Of a stretch of DNA of 64,000 nt, positions 26,093-34,567 are shown one piece after another. Position numbers and translations under genes: made by a program. The stretch lies in the NCBI GenBank assembly GCA_022712315.1, contig JALAGS010000210.1:1-64000 (forward strand), given 5' to 3'. Position 1 is the stretch's first letter. Each line of letters starts with the position of its first letter. The notes beneath the pieces are model-generated. The model was not told the origin of the DNA, made no database searches, and saw only the letters and a list, made by a program, of their open reading frames with translations. This stretch comes from Sphingobacterium sp. (GTDB lineage: Bacteria > Bacteroidota > Bacteroidia > Sphingobacteriales > Sphingobacteriaceae).

Positions 26093-26135
26093 TGCAAACG
26101 GTTGTTTCTTTTAAAAACAACTTTGTTGCAACAAA
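26093..26135. promoter_or_regulatory. Cluster of inverted repeats upstream of glmM
   Basis: Three elements abut: TGCAAACGGTTGTT (26093-26106), matching the xyl operator at 11 of 14 positions; GTTGTTT-CTTTTAA-AAACAAC (26101-26121), a perfect 7-7-7 inverted repeat; and TTTGTTGCAACAAA (26122-26135), a perfect 14-bp palindrome. They lie between divergent PAP2 and glmM and may be regulator sites. Confidence 0.4.
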
Positions 26136-26222
26136 TATACGTTAAATATTCATTAATTATAATTTTAATTCGATATTTTATTGGCATTGTGCTAAATTTA
26201 CACGTTAATCAATTCAAGAGAA

Positions 26223-27605
26223 ATGACTTTAATTAAATCAATATCAGGAATACGTGGTACGATAGGTGGGCGTGCTGGAGAGGCACTTACCCCGATAGAT
26301 ATCGTTAAATTTACAGCCGCATACGGCAAAATAATTGTCAAACAGAGTGGCATCAAAAAAATTGTGGTAGGAAGAGATGCACGCGTTTCCGGAGAGATGG
26401 TCAGTAATTTGGTGATTGGTACCTTGCAAAGCATCGGTGTTGATGTAGTTGATTTAGGTCTTTCAACAACGCCGACGGTAGAGATTGCTGTGCCTATGGA
26501 AAAGGCGGCCGGTGGTATTATTTTAACGGCTTCACACAACCCGGGCCAATGGAATGCGCTGAAGTTGTTGAATGCAAAGGGAGAGTTTATTTCAGATGTT
26601 GAAGGACAGGAAGTATTGGCGCTCGGTGAATCCTTAGACTTCGACTTCTCGGAAGTAGAAGAGATCGGACAGGTTCATAAAGATTATTCTTATTTACAGA
26701 AACATGTTGACGCCGTATTGGCCTTAGAATATGTGGATAAAGAAGCGATCAAAGCGGCTAATTTTAGAGTTGCTCTGGATGCGGTCAACAGTACTGGTGG
26801 TACATTTATACCCGCTCTATTGGATGCGCTTGGTGTACAGACAGTCTATAAGATCCATTGTGAACCCAATGGTCAATTTCCGCATAATCCAGAACCATTG
26901 AAAGAACATCTAACGGATTTATCCGCTGCAGTTCTTGAAAACAACGCTGACTTGGGTATTGCTGTGGATCCGGATGTAGACCGGCTGGTCTTTATGATGG
27001 AGGATGGTGAGTTATTTGGTGAAGAATATACGTTAGTTGCTGTAGCGGATTACCTATTGCAGCATAAGAAAGGAAATACAGTTTCCAATTTGTCTTCCAC
27101 ACGTGCATTGCGCGATGTAACGAAAGCGCATGGTGGCGAATATTATGCGGCCGCCGTGGGTGAGGTAAATGTGGTGACAAAAATGAAAGAAGTCGATGCT
27201 GTGATCGGTGGCGAAGGAAATGGCGGTGTCATTTATCCCGCATCCCACTACGGCCGTGATGCGTTGGTCGGTGTGGCCATCTTCTTGACACACTTGGCAA
27301 AACTTGGTAAAAAGGCTTCAGAGTATCGTGCTTCTTTACCGCAGTATTTTATGTCAAAAAACAAGATTACCTTAACTCCAGAATTGGACATTGATAATCT
27401 ATTGGCCAAAATGGAGGAAAAATATAAAAATGAAGACCATTCAACAATTGATGGGCTGAAAATAGACTTCGAAAATGAGTGGGTTCATTTGCGCAAGTCG
27501 AATACCGAACCGATTATTCGGATCTATTCTGAGGGACCGACGCCCGAAGCTGCTGAGCAGATCGCGCAGAAGATTATCAGAGAAATTGAAGAAATAATTA
27601 AATAG
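26223..27605 (+). CDS. glmM: Phosphoglucosamine mutase
   Basis: 460 aa of the alpha-D-phosphohexomutase superfamily. The phospho-serine loop is TASHNP at 102-107 (Ser104), the metal loop AVDPDVDRLVFM near 242-253, the sugar loop GGEGNGGVIYP, and the phosphate loop RKSNTEPIIRIYSEG near the C-terminus. It converts glucosamine-6-phosphate to glucosamine-1-phosphate for peptidoglycan and lipid A precursors. A phosphomannomutase role is possible on sequence alone, but this length and sequence type is the usual Bacteroidota GlmM. It is a single-gene unit with a strong terminator. Confidence 0.85.
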   Translation: MTLIKSISGIRGTIGGRAGEALTPIDIVKFTAAYGKIIVKQSGIKKIVVGRDARVSGEMVSNLVIGTLQSIGVDVVDLGLSTTPTVEIAVPMEKAAGGIILTASHNPGQWNALKLLNAKGEFISDVEGQEVLALGESLDFDFSEVEEIGQVHKDYSYLQKHVDAVLALEYVDKEAIKAANFRVALDAVNSTGGTFIPALLDALGVQTVYKIHCEPNGQFPHNPEPLKEHLTDLSAAVLENNADLGIAVDPDVDRLVFMMEDGELFGEEYTLVAVADYLLQHKKGNTVSNLSSTRALRDVTKAHGGEYYAAAVGEVNVVTKMKEVDAVIGGEGNGGVIYPASHYGRDALVGVAIFLTHLAKLGKKASEYRASLPQYFMSKNKITLTPELDIDNLLAKMEEKYKNEDHSTIDGLKIDFENEWVHLRKSNTEPIIRIYSEGPTPEAAEQIAQKIIREIEEIIK

Positions 27606-27609
27606 AAAC

Positions 27610-27633
27610 AAAAAGCTGCATCCGCAGCTTTTT
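27610..27633. terminator. glmM terminator
   Basis: Stem AAAAAGCTGC (27610-27619) and GCAGCTTTTT (27624-27633) with loop ATCC, 4 nt after the glmM stop. Confidence 0.88.
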
Positions 27634-27693
27634 GTTTTAGGACTCATCTGATTAGTACAACATAGTCCTAGATATTAAGATGTTTTAGAATTT

Positions 27694-29769
27694 ATGATTA
27701 GAAAGATCATTTTAAGTACGTATTGTTTTCTTAGTTTAATTTTATTGGCCTTGCCAACAAGTGCCCAGCAGCCTGTAGACGAAATCAATAGGGTGTTAGA
27801 TCAATGGCACAAATCTTCGGGTGAGGTAAAGTATGGCCCTTTTTTGAATGTCGTCGCTTCGGATGGTATTATTTTGGGAACGGATCATGACGAGCGATGG
27901 GATAAGGCGCATATTGATAAGTTCGCTAATCAATATTTTAATCCCAAAAATGCCTGGACTTATACCTATGACAAACGGCATATTAGTTTTAATGCAGATA
28001 GCACAACAGCTTGGTTTGATGAAACTTTTAAGATCAATACCAAGTCTTTTCGTGGCGTGGGGGTGTTGAGCAAGCTGGACAGTGAATGGAAGCTTCGTCA
28101 ATATAGCATGTCTATGTCGGCTCCTTATGCGGATGTAAAGGCAGCTGTGGGCGGAAAGGCCGGCCAGAAAATCCATAGTAATCTCTTATTGGTGATGGTG
28201 CTGTTTTTCTTTATGGCCATGTTATTTGTGCTGAGCCAGCGCTTAAAAATTTCTTATCCCATTCTTCTGGTTATTGGCGGGCTGGTGATCTCTTTGATTC
28301 CCGGTGCCCCGGTCATTAGTATTGATCCTGATATTGTATTTATGGTGTTTTTGCCACCTTTGCTTTTTGAAGCGGCCTGGTATACCAATTGGGGGAATTT
28401 TCTGAAGTGGCGCCGGTCGATCTTTATTATGGGATTTGGCTTGGTCTTTTTTACCTCATTGGCCATTGCATATTTCTCGGTCAGCATCATTCCCGGATTT
28501 ACATTGGCGCTAGGATTTCTGCTGGGGGGCATTATCTCTCCACCAGATGCGGTGGCAGCGAGTTCGGTCCTGAAAGGCGTCAGTATCCCCAAACGTGGTA
28601 TCGCGATATTGGAAGGAGAAAGTCTGGTCAATGATGCCGCTTCGCTTACCGTATTTAGATTTGCATCCATTGCAATTCTTACAGGCCAGTTTGTCATGGG
28701 CAATGCCACTACACAGTTTCTTGTTTTATCGGTCATGGGGGTTGTTGTAGGACTTGTCATCGGTCATATCCTCTATATATTCCTGCGCTATATCGCTAAA
28801 TCGTCCAGTATCTCTACACCTATTACCCTTATCGCGCCGTACCTGATGTATATTGTTGCGGAGCATTTTGAATGGTCCGGAGTTTTAGCTGTAGTCAGTG
28901 GGGGACTGTTTCTTTCCTTCCGGGCGGGTGATTATCTCAATTATCATACACGCATCCAAACGAAGGAGGTTTGGGCCACAGTGGGTTTTCTATTAAATGG
29001 ATTTGTCTTTATTTTAATTGGACTTGAACTCCCGGTCATTATCAACGGATTGGGCGAGTACTCCATGGAGGAAGCGATTGACTATGCATTGGCGATCTGT
29101 GTGATTGTTATTGTATTGCGATTAATCGCGGTGTACCTCTCGGCCTTTGTTCCTAGAATACTGTTCAAACGCGTTCGTATCAAGGAAAAGAGTCCAGGCT
29201 GGAAGCTGCCCTTGGTTGTGGGCTGGGCTGGTATGCGGGGTGTGGTCTCTTTGGCTTCAGCATTGGCGATCCCTTTGACTTTGTACGACGGGACTGCTTT
29301 TCCGCACCGTAACCTGATCTTGTTTATTACTTTTGTGGTTATTTTGGTGACCCTTGTTTTTCAGGGCCTTACCCTGCCATTGCTGATCAAACTGATCAAA
29401 ATTGAAGAGGTCGATGAGCAAGCTTCGATGGAAGAACAAATCGATGAGATCCGCGTCCGTCTTGGCAAAGAATCTATTGCCTATTTGGATAAACATTATG
29501 GAAAGGAAATGCTGGAACATGAGACAATAGCTCGCGTCAAAGAGCAGATTATCCGGAGTGTAAATGCGTCCGAGCGTGCCAAGGAAGAAGACACGCGTGC
29601 GCAACTTTCTGCTGTTAGAGGCTTGTACAATAAAATTATGCTGGAACTTTTAGCTTTACGTCGCGATGGTTTGTACAAAATCAAAGAAAGCAAGGCTTAC
29701 GATAGTGACGTCATCAAAGAAATGGAGTATTCCTTGGATCTGGAGGAATCGCGTTTATCGCGTAAATAG
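27694..29769 (+). CDS. Na+/H+ antiporter (CPA1) with N-terminal NTF2-like domain
   Basis: 691 aa in one unbroken frame. Residues 1-24 are a signal peptide (ending TSA-QQ). About 27-145 resemble an NTF2/SnoaL-like domain (EINRVLDQWHKSSGE..., ending in VGVLSKLDSEWKLRQYSMS). From about 165 the protein is a CPA1/NhaP-type sodium/proton antiporter with about 12 membrane segments, including ISPPDAVAASSVLK and GESLVNDAASLTVF as the ion-binding region. A charged, helical cytoplasmic tail runs from about 575 to the end. The signal peptide would put the extra domain in the periplasm. It is a single gene convergent with the Asp-box repeat gene. Confidence 0.88.
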   Translation: MIRKIILSTYCFLSLILLALPTSAQQPVDEINRVLDQWHKSSGEVKYGPFLNVVASDGIILGTDHDERWDKAHIDKFANQYFNPKNAWTYTYDKRHISFNADSTTAWFDETFKINTKSFRGVGVLSKLDSEWKLRQYSMSMSAPYADVKAAVGGKAGQKIHSNLLLVMVLFFFMAMLFVLSQRLKISYPILLVIGGLVISLIPGAPVISIDPDIVFMVFLPPLLFEAAWYTNWGNFLKWRRSIFIMGFGLVFFTSLAIAYFSVSIIPGFTLALGFLLGGIISPPDAVAASSVLKGVSIPKRGIAILEGESLVNDAASLTVFRFASIAILTGQFVMGNATTQFLVLSVMGVVVGLVIGHILYIFLRYIAKSSSISTPITLIAPYLMYIVAEHFEWSGVLAVVSGGLFLSFRAGDYLNYHTRIQTKEVWATVGFLLNGFVFILIGLELPVIINGLGEYSMEEAIDYALAICVIVIVLRLIAVYLSAFVPRILFKRVRIKEKSPGWKLPLVVGWAGMRGVVSLASALAIPLTLYDGTAFPHRNLILFITFVVILVTLVFQGLTLPLLIKLIKIEEVDEQASMEEQIDEIRVRLGKESIAYLDKHYGKEMLEHETIARVKEQIIRSVNASERAKEEDTRAQLSAVRGLYNKIMLELLALRRDGLYKIKESKAYDSDVIKEMEYSLDLEESRLSRK

Positions 29770-29822
29770 ATAATTACAGGAAGAAGTCCGCGGATCTTCC
29801 CGCAGATTGAGCTGATAGTACA

Positions 29823-29868
29823 GGAAAAATAGCGACTTAGTTTATAATGCTAATTTCGCTATTTTTCC
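29823..29868. terminator. Possible long-loop terminator between convergent genes
   Basis: GGAAAAATAGCG (29823-29834) is perfectly repeated in inverse at 29857-29868, with a 22-nt loop containing the stop codon of the minus-strand gene. It may terminate antiporter transcripts. Confidence 0.4.
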
Positions 29869-30864
29869 TTTATCTCCTGCCAGAAATACGGCCTGACCTT
29901 TTTTGGCTTTTTGAACAGCATTGAAGCTTTCCTTTCCGATAGGTGTCCAGTTTTTACCCCCGTCATTCGAGCGGTCTGTACCCGAGGTACCCGTGCAGAT
30001 CAATTGTTTTTTGGAGAGATAAATGACTGCCGACTTAAAGCCTGCAGGGGCTGTCTGTGGTGCAGACCATGTCTTGCCGCCATCGTTGGTCAAAAGGCTA
30101 TTTTTGTCTTTATTTTTATCTTCCTTGTAATCACCGCCGACCACAATACCGGTTTTTGATGTGTAAAATGCGACCGAAAAAGGACCCGTGCTATTTTTTC
30201 CCTGAATCATGGGGCAACTGTAGCGCTTCCATGTGCTGCCCTGATCCGTGCTGCTGTATATATTGGCTACAGTTCCACCAGTGGCAATCCAGTAGGTGCC
30301 TTGGTCATTGCAGTAGATGGATGTTCCGCTCGCCGCAAAGCCCGCTTCCCCCTCAGTAATGGAAAGGTGCATATTCGCGGATATATCTTTCCAAGACTTT
30401 CCGAAATCGACGCTTTTCAATAAAGGCATTTTACCATGAATGGCGTCGCCAAAAGCAATTCCCACACCTTTTGACGTAAACGCAAATCCATCATAAAATA
30501 TTTCCGGTCGCTTGTCACTGAATACTTCCTTCCAGCTTCGGCCACCATCCTGTGTACGTAAGATAATAGCGGGCGAACCTGCCGATATAATAAGGGCCTC
30601 ATTCTCATCAAATGCTTCGATATCTCTAAAATCGATTTTTTCATAACCTATGGGATTGACCCATTGCCAGTTTTTTCCGGCATCCGTGCTTAAACCCACA
30701 GTACCATTGCTGCCACTTACCCAAACGGTTTCATCATCGACGACACTTAGCCCCCGATAGCTGCTGTTACGTTCTTGATTGACAATGTTAATCGTGGCTT
30801 GCTGAGCACTTAGGAGGTTCAGAAAGAAGATTTGGATAATGAAGATCAGATATAAAGGTTTCAT
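29842..30864 (-). CDS. Secreted Asp-box (BNR/Ycf48-like) repeat protein
   Basis: 340 aa with a signal peptide ending near residue 20 (LLSA-QQ). It contains repeated Asp-box motifs typical of BNR beta-propellers: STDAGKNWQW, TQDGGRSWKE, STDQGSTWKR, TNDGGKTWSA and SNDGGKNWTP. The overall pattern resembles the Ycf48-like and plant-type photosystem stability proteins often annotated as oxidoreductase in Bacteroidota. It has no clear sialidase active-site set, so a binding or scaffold role is more likely. It is the last gene of a probable four-gene minus-strand unit that begins with the LacI gene at 31938. Confidence 0.82.
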   Translation of the reverse strand: MKPLYLIFIIQIFFLNLLSAQQATINIVNQERNSSYRGLSVVDDETVWVSGSNGTVGLSTDAGKNWQWVNPIGYEKIDFRDIEAFDENEALIISAGSPAIILRTQDGGRSWKEVFSDKRPEIFYDGFAFTSKGVGIAFGDAIHGKMPLLKSVDFGKSWKDISANMHLSITEGEAGFAASGTSIYCNDQGTYWIATGGTVANIYSSTDQGSTWKRYSCPMIQGKNSTGPFSVAFYTSKTGIVVGGDYKEDKNKDKNSLLTNDGGKTWSAPQTAPAGFKSAVIYLSKKQLICTGTSGTDRSNDGGKNWTPIGKESFNAVQKAKKGQAVFLAGDKGKIAKLAL

Positions 30865-30877
30865 GTGGGTATGCTGT

Positions 30878-31351
30878 TTATTTAAACAAATCTACTCGTC
30901 TTTTTGAAACTTTCCGTGGTTTTTTTAAGATTGTTTTGCGGAGCTGCAAAAATCCAACGGTCATTTTTCGCGGCGATTTGAAATAAGGAATGCTCAAGAC
31001 AACCAGGAGTGCAATACAGGCCGACGTCCCCAGTGCTCCACCATAGCCGGTAAAAAACTTGCTTGTATTGAGCAGAATAGTTGTAAAGATAATGCCGGCA
31101 AGGGCCAGACCAAAATAAGTGGATAGCTGATTTTTTGATACCATGCCTATAAATGACGCTCCTATAAAAATTGGCGGAATATATTGTGCCAGATAGGGAG
31201 AAACACTTTTTGGAAAGAAATGAAGAAAGCCGGCAACAACTAAGGTCAATAAAGCTGATGATCGTACAGCACCTTGGTTCAACGTGGTATTTAGGTAATA
31301 CGTCGCTGTACTTGCGATGACACCGACCAGGTATAAAATGAATGTTTCCAT
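30878..31351 (-). CDS. Small membrane protein, paralogue of the upstream gene
   Basis: 157 aa with about five hydrophobic segments and a basic C-terminal tail (KKPRKVSKRRVDLFK). The segment from VIASTATYYLN to GGALGTSAC aligns with the neighbour at 31353-31928, sharing IPxxxxGA(S)FIGM, a hydrophobic helix and a GxGGxLGT motif near its end. I do not recognise a named family. It starts 1 nt after the stop of that neighbour, so both are co-translated and may form a heteromer. Function unknown. Confidence 0.75.
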   Translation of the reverse strand: METFILYLVGVIASTATYYLNTTLNQGAVRSSALLTLVVAGFLHFFPKSVSPYLAQYIPPIFIGASFIGMVSKNQLSTYFGLALAGIIFTTILLNTSKFFTGYGGALGTSACIALLVVLSIPYFKSPRKMTVGFLQLRKTILKKPRKVSKRRVDLFK

Positions 31352-31352
31352 A

Positions 31353-31928
31353 TTACTTAAAAAGGTACAACAATAGGTAGGTAAGTGAAACGCCTAGAAA
31401 GGCCAATGTCCCAAGTTTACCACCGACGCCATTTAAAAGGCTCTTCGATACAATGAGGAAGATCGCGGTGAAAATACTGGCTGCTAGAATAAAAGAGAAA
31501 CCGTGGGCCACCTGCGCATTGGACATGCCAACAAATGCGCCGCAATAAATCGCTGCAGGAAGGTGGGGCAGATAAGCTGAATTTTTGTTGATATTGGGGA
31601 TGAAGGAGGCCAGGGTACCTGTCAGTGCCGCCCCTAAGACGGGACCCAAACCGAATATCTGATTGAAGTAATAGGACGCAATAGCGCCTATCGGTACCCA
31701 AACCGCAATTTTAATGGATTCATATTCATGCTTATGATGATGAATCGGCGATCTGAGATAACTGTATAGGATCAGTAAGGATAATAGGCCGATAAAGGCT
31801 AATACAATATAAGAATGCGTATTTTCTACAAAGATGGCAACTAAAAAAAGTGCCTGAATGACAAATAATAAGCAGATGCTTATTGTCCTAAATTTCTGCC
31901 GGGCTTGCATTGAAGTAAATTTAGGCAA
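31353..31928 (-). CDS. Membrane protein with His-rich loop, paralogue of the downstream gene
   Basis: 191 aa with six or so hydrophobic segments and a short cytoplasmic or periplasmic HHHKHEYE segment near residues 68-75. The C-terminal two thirds (IGAIASYYFN to NGVGGKLGTLAFLG) aligns with the next gene, including LPAAIYCGAFVGMS and the GxGGxLGT motif. No family is recognised. It begins 9 nt after the stop of the LacI-family xylose regulator and overlaps nothing, so it probably shares that transcript, giving a possible link to sugar state; this is inference only. Confidence 0.75.
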   Translation of the reverse strand: MPKFTSMQARQKFRTISICLLFVIQALFLVAIFVENTHSYIVLAFIGLLSLLILYSYLRSPIHHHKHEYESIKIAVWVPIGAIASYYFNQIFGLGPVLGAALTGTLASFIPNINKNSAYLPHLPAAIYCGAFVGMSNAQVAHGFSFILAASIFTAIFLIVSKSLLNGVGGKLGTLAFLGVSLTYLLLYLFK

Positions 31929-31937
31929 AGGTACTGA

Positions 31938-32960
31938 TTATTTGTCTATTCTGTTGGTAGATTTTCTTTTTACCAATAAGGGGTCAAGGACAATTTGTTC
32001 AATTGCTTCGTACGGATTTTTTTGTTTAACCATTTTGAGAAAGAGCTTGGCACATTCTTCCCCCATTTTATTGGCCTGTTGATCAATACTTGAGAGTGTA
32101 GGTGTGATAAAGGAGGAAAAGGTCTGGTTTGCAAAACCGATCACACCTGTCGCCGGAATAGCGATATTTGCTGATTTGAGTGCCTGTATAATCCCCACAG
32201 CTGTAAAGTCGTCCCCGCCAATAAAGGCGTCAGGTCGAATTTCAGATTTTAGAATCTGTTCAGTGCCTTTTATTCCGGCTTCAATGGATAAGTCGCCCCG
32301 CACAATAAAGTCTTCATGCTGGGGAAGCTGAGCCTCTTTTAGCGCCGCTTCGAACCCATGGAAACGATCCTGGAAAATAGCAATCTCTTTGTCTGTTGTA
32401 ATAAAGGCAATATTTCTATAGCCCTGTTCGATCAGATGTTGGGTTGCAAGATAGCCGGCTTTAAAATCGTCAAGTTTCACGACAGGAGCGGGAATATTTT
32501 TGTGGGTACGGTCAAAGATAATTAAGCACTTGCGCTGATTGATGACTTCCTGAAAGTGACTTGTTTCTTGTGTTTCCAATGATAGTGAAGCAATGATGCC
32601 ATCTATCTGAGCTTCCAGCAAAGTCTTTACACCATTGACCTCATCTTCAAAAGATTCATTTGACTGGTAAAGCAAGAGGCTGTAATTGTGTTTCTTCAGC
32701 TCTTTTTCAATACTGTGCACGGCCTCCGCAAAAAAATGAATTTGCATGGTCGGTACAATAACGCCAATTGTATTGGATTTGCCCGAAGAAAGGGACGATG
32801 CAAGTTTATTGACGCTATAATTCAATTCCTTGGCTTTGTCGAGTACTAATTTTCGTGTCGCCTCGCTGATCGTAGGCACATTGTTCAATGCGCGTGATAC
32901 AGTAGAGACTGTCACACCGAGCGCACGGGCAATATCATAAATTGTCGTTTTTTTATTCAC
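31938..32960 (-). CDS. LacI-family regulator, probable xylose operon repressor
   Basis: 340 aa. The DNA-binding head (TIYDIARALGVTVSTVSRALNN, residues about 4-25) and hinge helix (VNKLASSLSSGKSNT, about 51-65) are typical LacI; the rest is the sugar-sensing domain (IGVIVPTMQIHFFAEAVHSIE). It diverges from xylulokinase, and the perfect palindrome TGCAACCGGTTGCA with a central CG lies between them at 33021-33034, as expected for its operator. It therefore probably represses the xylose genes in the absence of xylose or xylulose (inference). Its own transcript may extend into the two membrane genes downstream. Confidence 0.9.
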   Translation of the reverse strand: MNKKTTIYDIARALGVTVSTVSRALNNVPTISEATRKLVLDKAKELNYSVNKLASSLSSGKSNTIGVIVPTMQIHFFAEAVHSIEKELKKHNYSLLLYQSNESFEDEVNGVKTLLEAQIDGIIASLSLETQETSHFQEVINQRKCLIIFDRTHKNIPAPVVKLDDFKAGYLATQHLIEQGYRNIAFITTDKEIAIFQDRFHGFEAALKEAQLPQHEDFIVRGDLSIEAGIKGTEQILKSEIRPDAFIGGDDFTAVGIIQALKSANIAIPATGVIGFANQTFSSFITPTLSSIDQQANKMGEECAKLFLKMVKQKNPYEAIEQIVLDPLLVKRKSTNRIDK

Positions 32961-32988
32961 GCTCCAAAGTAAATAATTTTATTTAATA

Positions 32989-33020
32989 TTTTGAAAATTC
33001 AGAAACATATCCTACTTTTA
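32989..33020 (+). promoter_or_regulatory. xyl operon promoter
   Basis: TTTTG (32989-32993), 19 bp spacer, TACTTTTA (33013-33020), one base off the TAnnTTTG consensus. The operator palindrome starts at the next base. Confidence 0.6.
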
Positions 33021-33034
33021 TGCAACCGGTTGCA
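33021..33034. promoter_or_regulatory. LacI-type operator of the xyl operon
   Basis: TGCAACCGGTTGCA is a perfect 14-bp palindrome with a central CG, the form of LacI/GalR family sites. It directly follows the -7 element, so bound repressor would block initiation. Confidence 0.8.
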
Positions 33035-33081
33035 ATACTTGCTTCCGAGATTATTTTAATAACCAGTTACAATTAATTACC

Positions 33082-34566
33082 ATGTATTTGTTAGGTATAG
33101 ATGTAGGTACTTCTTCCGTAAAAGTTTCAATCGTTGAAGCTTCTTCGCAGCGTAAGGTTTGCTCGGTGCAATATCCGGATATAGAAGCGCCCATAATTAC
33201 TGTGGAGCCCAACTGGGCCGAACAAAATCCGCTGGATTGGTGGGACTACTTTAAACAGGCTTTGTTGAAGGCAAATGCCTTAGGGCTGTACGATCCCAAA
33301 GCAATCTCCGCCATTGGAATCGCTTACCAGATGCACGGTTTAGTGGTTGTTGATAAAGATCAGCAGGTGCTCCGAAATGCGATTATTTGGTGCGATAGTA
33401 GAGCAGTAGAGTTGGGGAATACCGCTTTTGATGAAATTGGAAGATCCTTCAATCTGAGCCATCATCTGAATTCTCCAGGAAATTTCACGGCGTCAAAGCT
33501 GGCTTGGGTAAAAGCTAATGAGCCGGCGGTTTACGAAAAGATAGATAAGATCATGCTCCCTGGCGATTTTATAGCCATGAAACTTTCGGGCCAGGTGACA
33601 ACTTCCATATCGGCCTTATCGGAGGGTATCTTTTGGGATTTCAAAAACAATACACTATCCGATACCATCATGGATTACTATGGCTTTGATGAACATCTTA
33701 TTCCAGAGATCTTACCTGTATTTTCGACGCATGGACAGATTAAAGCGGCTGTTGCCGAGGAACTCGGCCTTTCCGCTACGGCGACGATCAATTATAAGGC
33801 TGGCGATCAACCCAACAATGCGCTTTCTCTCAATGTCCTTCAGCCCGGGGAGGTAGCTGCTACTGCTGGTACTTCAGGTGTTATTTACGGGGTGAGCGAT
33901 CAGCTGATTGCGGACCGCGAATCACGTGTCAATACATTTGCGCATGTAAATTACCGTGAAGATGATATTCGGACCGGCGTATTACTATGCATCAATGGAA
34001 CTGGTATTATGAATAGTTGGGGACGGAAGTTGCTGGGGCGCGATTTATCGTATGAACAGATCAATACCATGGCTGGGTCATCACCTATAGGAAGTAAAGG
34101 CCTGCAGGTTATTCCATTTGGGAATGGCGCCGAGCGTATGCTCAATAATCAAACGGTGGGGGCTTCAATTACAGCAATCGATCTAAATAGGCATGAGGCA
34201 AGCGATATGCTGCGCGCGATACAGGAGGGAATTGCTTATGCTTTTCGTTATGGACTGGATATCATGCGTGAAAATGGCCTGTATCCGAATATGATCCGTG
34301 CGGGATATGCAAATTTATTCTTGAGCTCCGTTTTTCGCGAGTCTTTTGTAGGAGTCACAGATGTCCCGGTGGAAATTTTTAATCACGACGGCAGTGTTGG
34401 TGCAGCGCTGGGGGCAGGGATCGGTAGCGGCTATTACACGGATTTTGCCGAAGCTTTTCGCACCTTGAAACCAGTGTATACGGTTGAACCTCAATTTGTA
34501 GCGCAGTATGAAGAGCATTACCAGCAATGGAAGGAATTGTTAAATAAAAACATAAATAAAAAATAA
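33082..34566 (+). CDS. xylB: Xylulokinase
   Basis: 494 aa FGGY kinase. The N-terminal LGIDVGTSSVKVSIV is the phosphate-1 motif; GIAYQMHGLVVVD (about 75-87) is the xylulokinase version of the substrate region; KAGDQPNNAL holds the catalytic Asp; ATAGTSGVIYG is the phosphate-2 block. It phosphorylates D-xylulose to xylulose-5-phosphate. The following gene, xylose isomerase, starts 1 nt after its stop, so the pair is coupled. Transcription starts downstream of the operator at 33021. Confidence 0.95.
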   Translation: MYLLGIDVGTSSVKVSIVEASSQRKVCSVQYPDIEAPIITVEPNWAEQNPLDWWDYFKQALLKANALGLYDPKAISAIGIAYQMHGLVVVDKDQQVLRNAIIWCDSRAVELGNTAFDEIGRSFNLSHHLNSPGNFTASKLAWVKANEPAVYEKIDKIMLPGDFIAMKLSGQVTTSISALSEGIFWDFKNNTLSDTIMDYYGFDEHLIPEILPVFSTHGQIKAAVAEELGLSATATINYKAGDQPNNALSLNVLQPGEVAATAGTSGVIYGVSDQLIADRESRVNTFAHVNYREDDIRTGVLLCINGTGIMNSWGRKLLGRDLSYEQINTMAGSSPIGSKGLQVIPFGNGAERMLNNQTVGASITAIDLNRHEASDMLRAIQEGIAYAFRYGLDIMRENGLYPNMIRAGYANLFLSSVFRESFVGVTDVPVEIFNHDGSVGAALGAGIGSGYYTDFAEAFRTLKPVYTVEPQFVAQYEEHYQQWKELLNKNINKK

Positions 34567-34567
34567 G

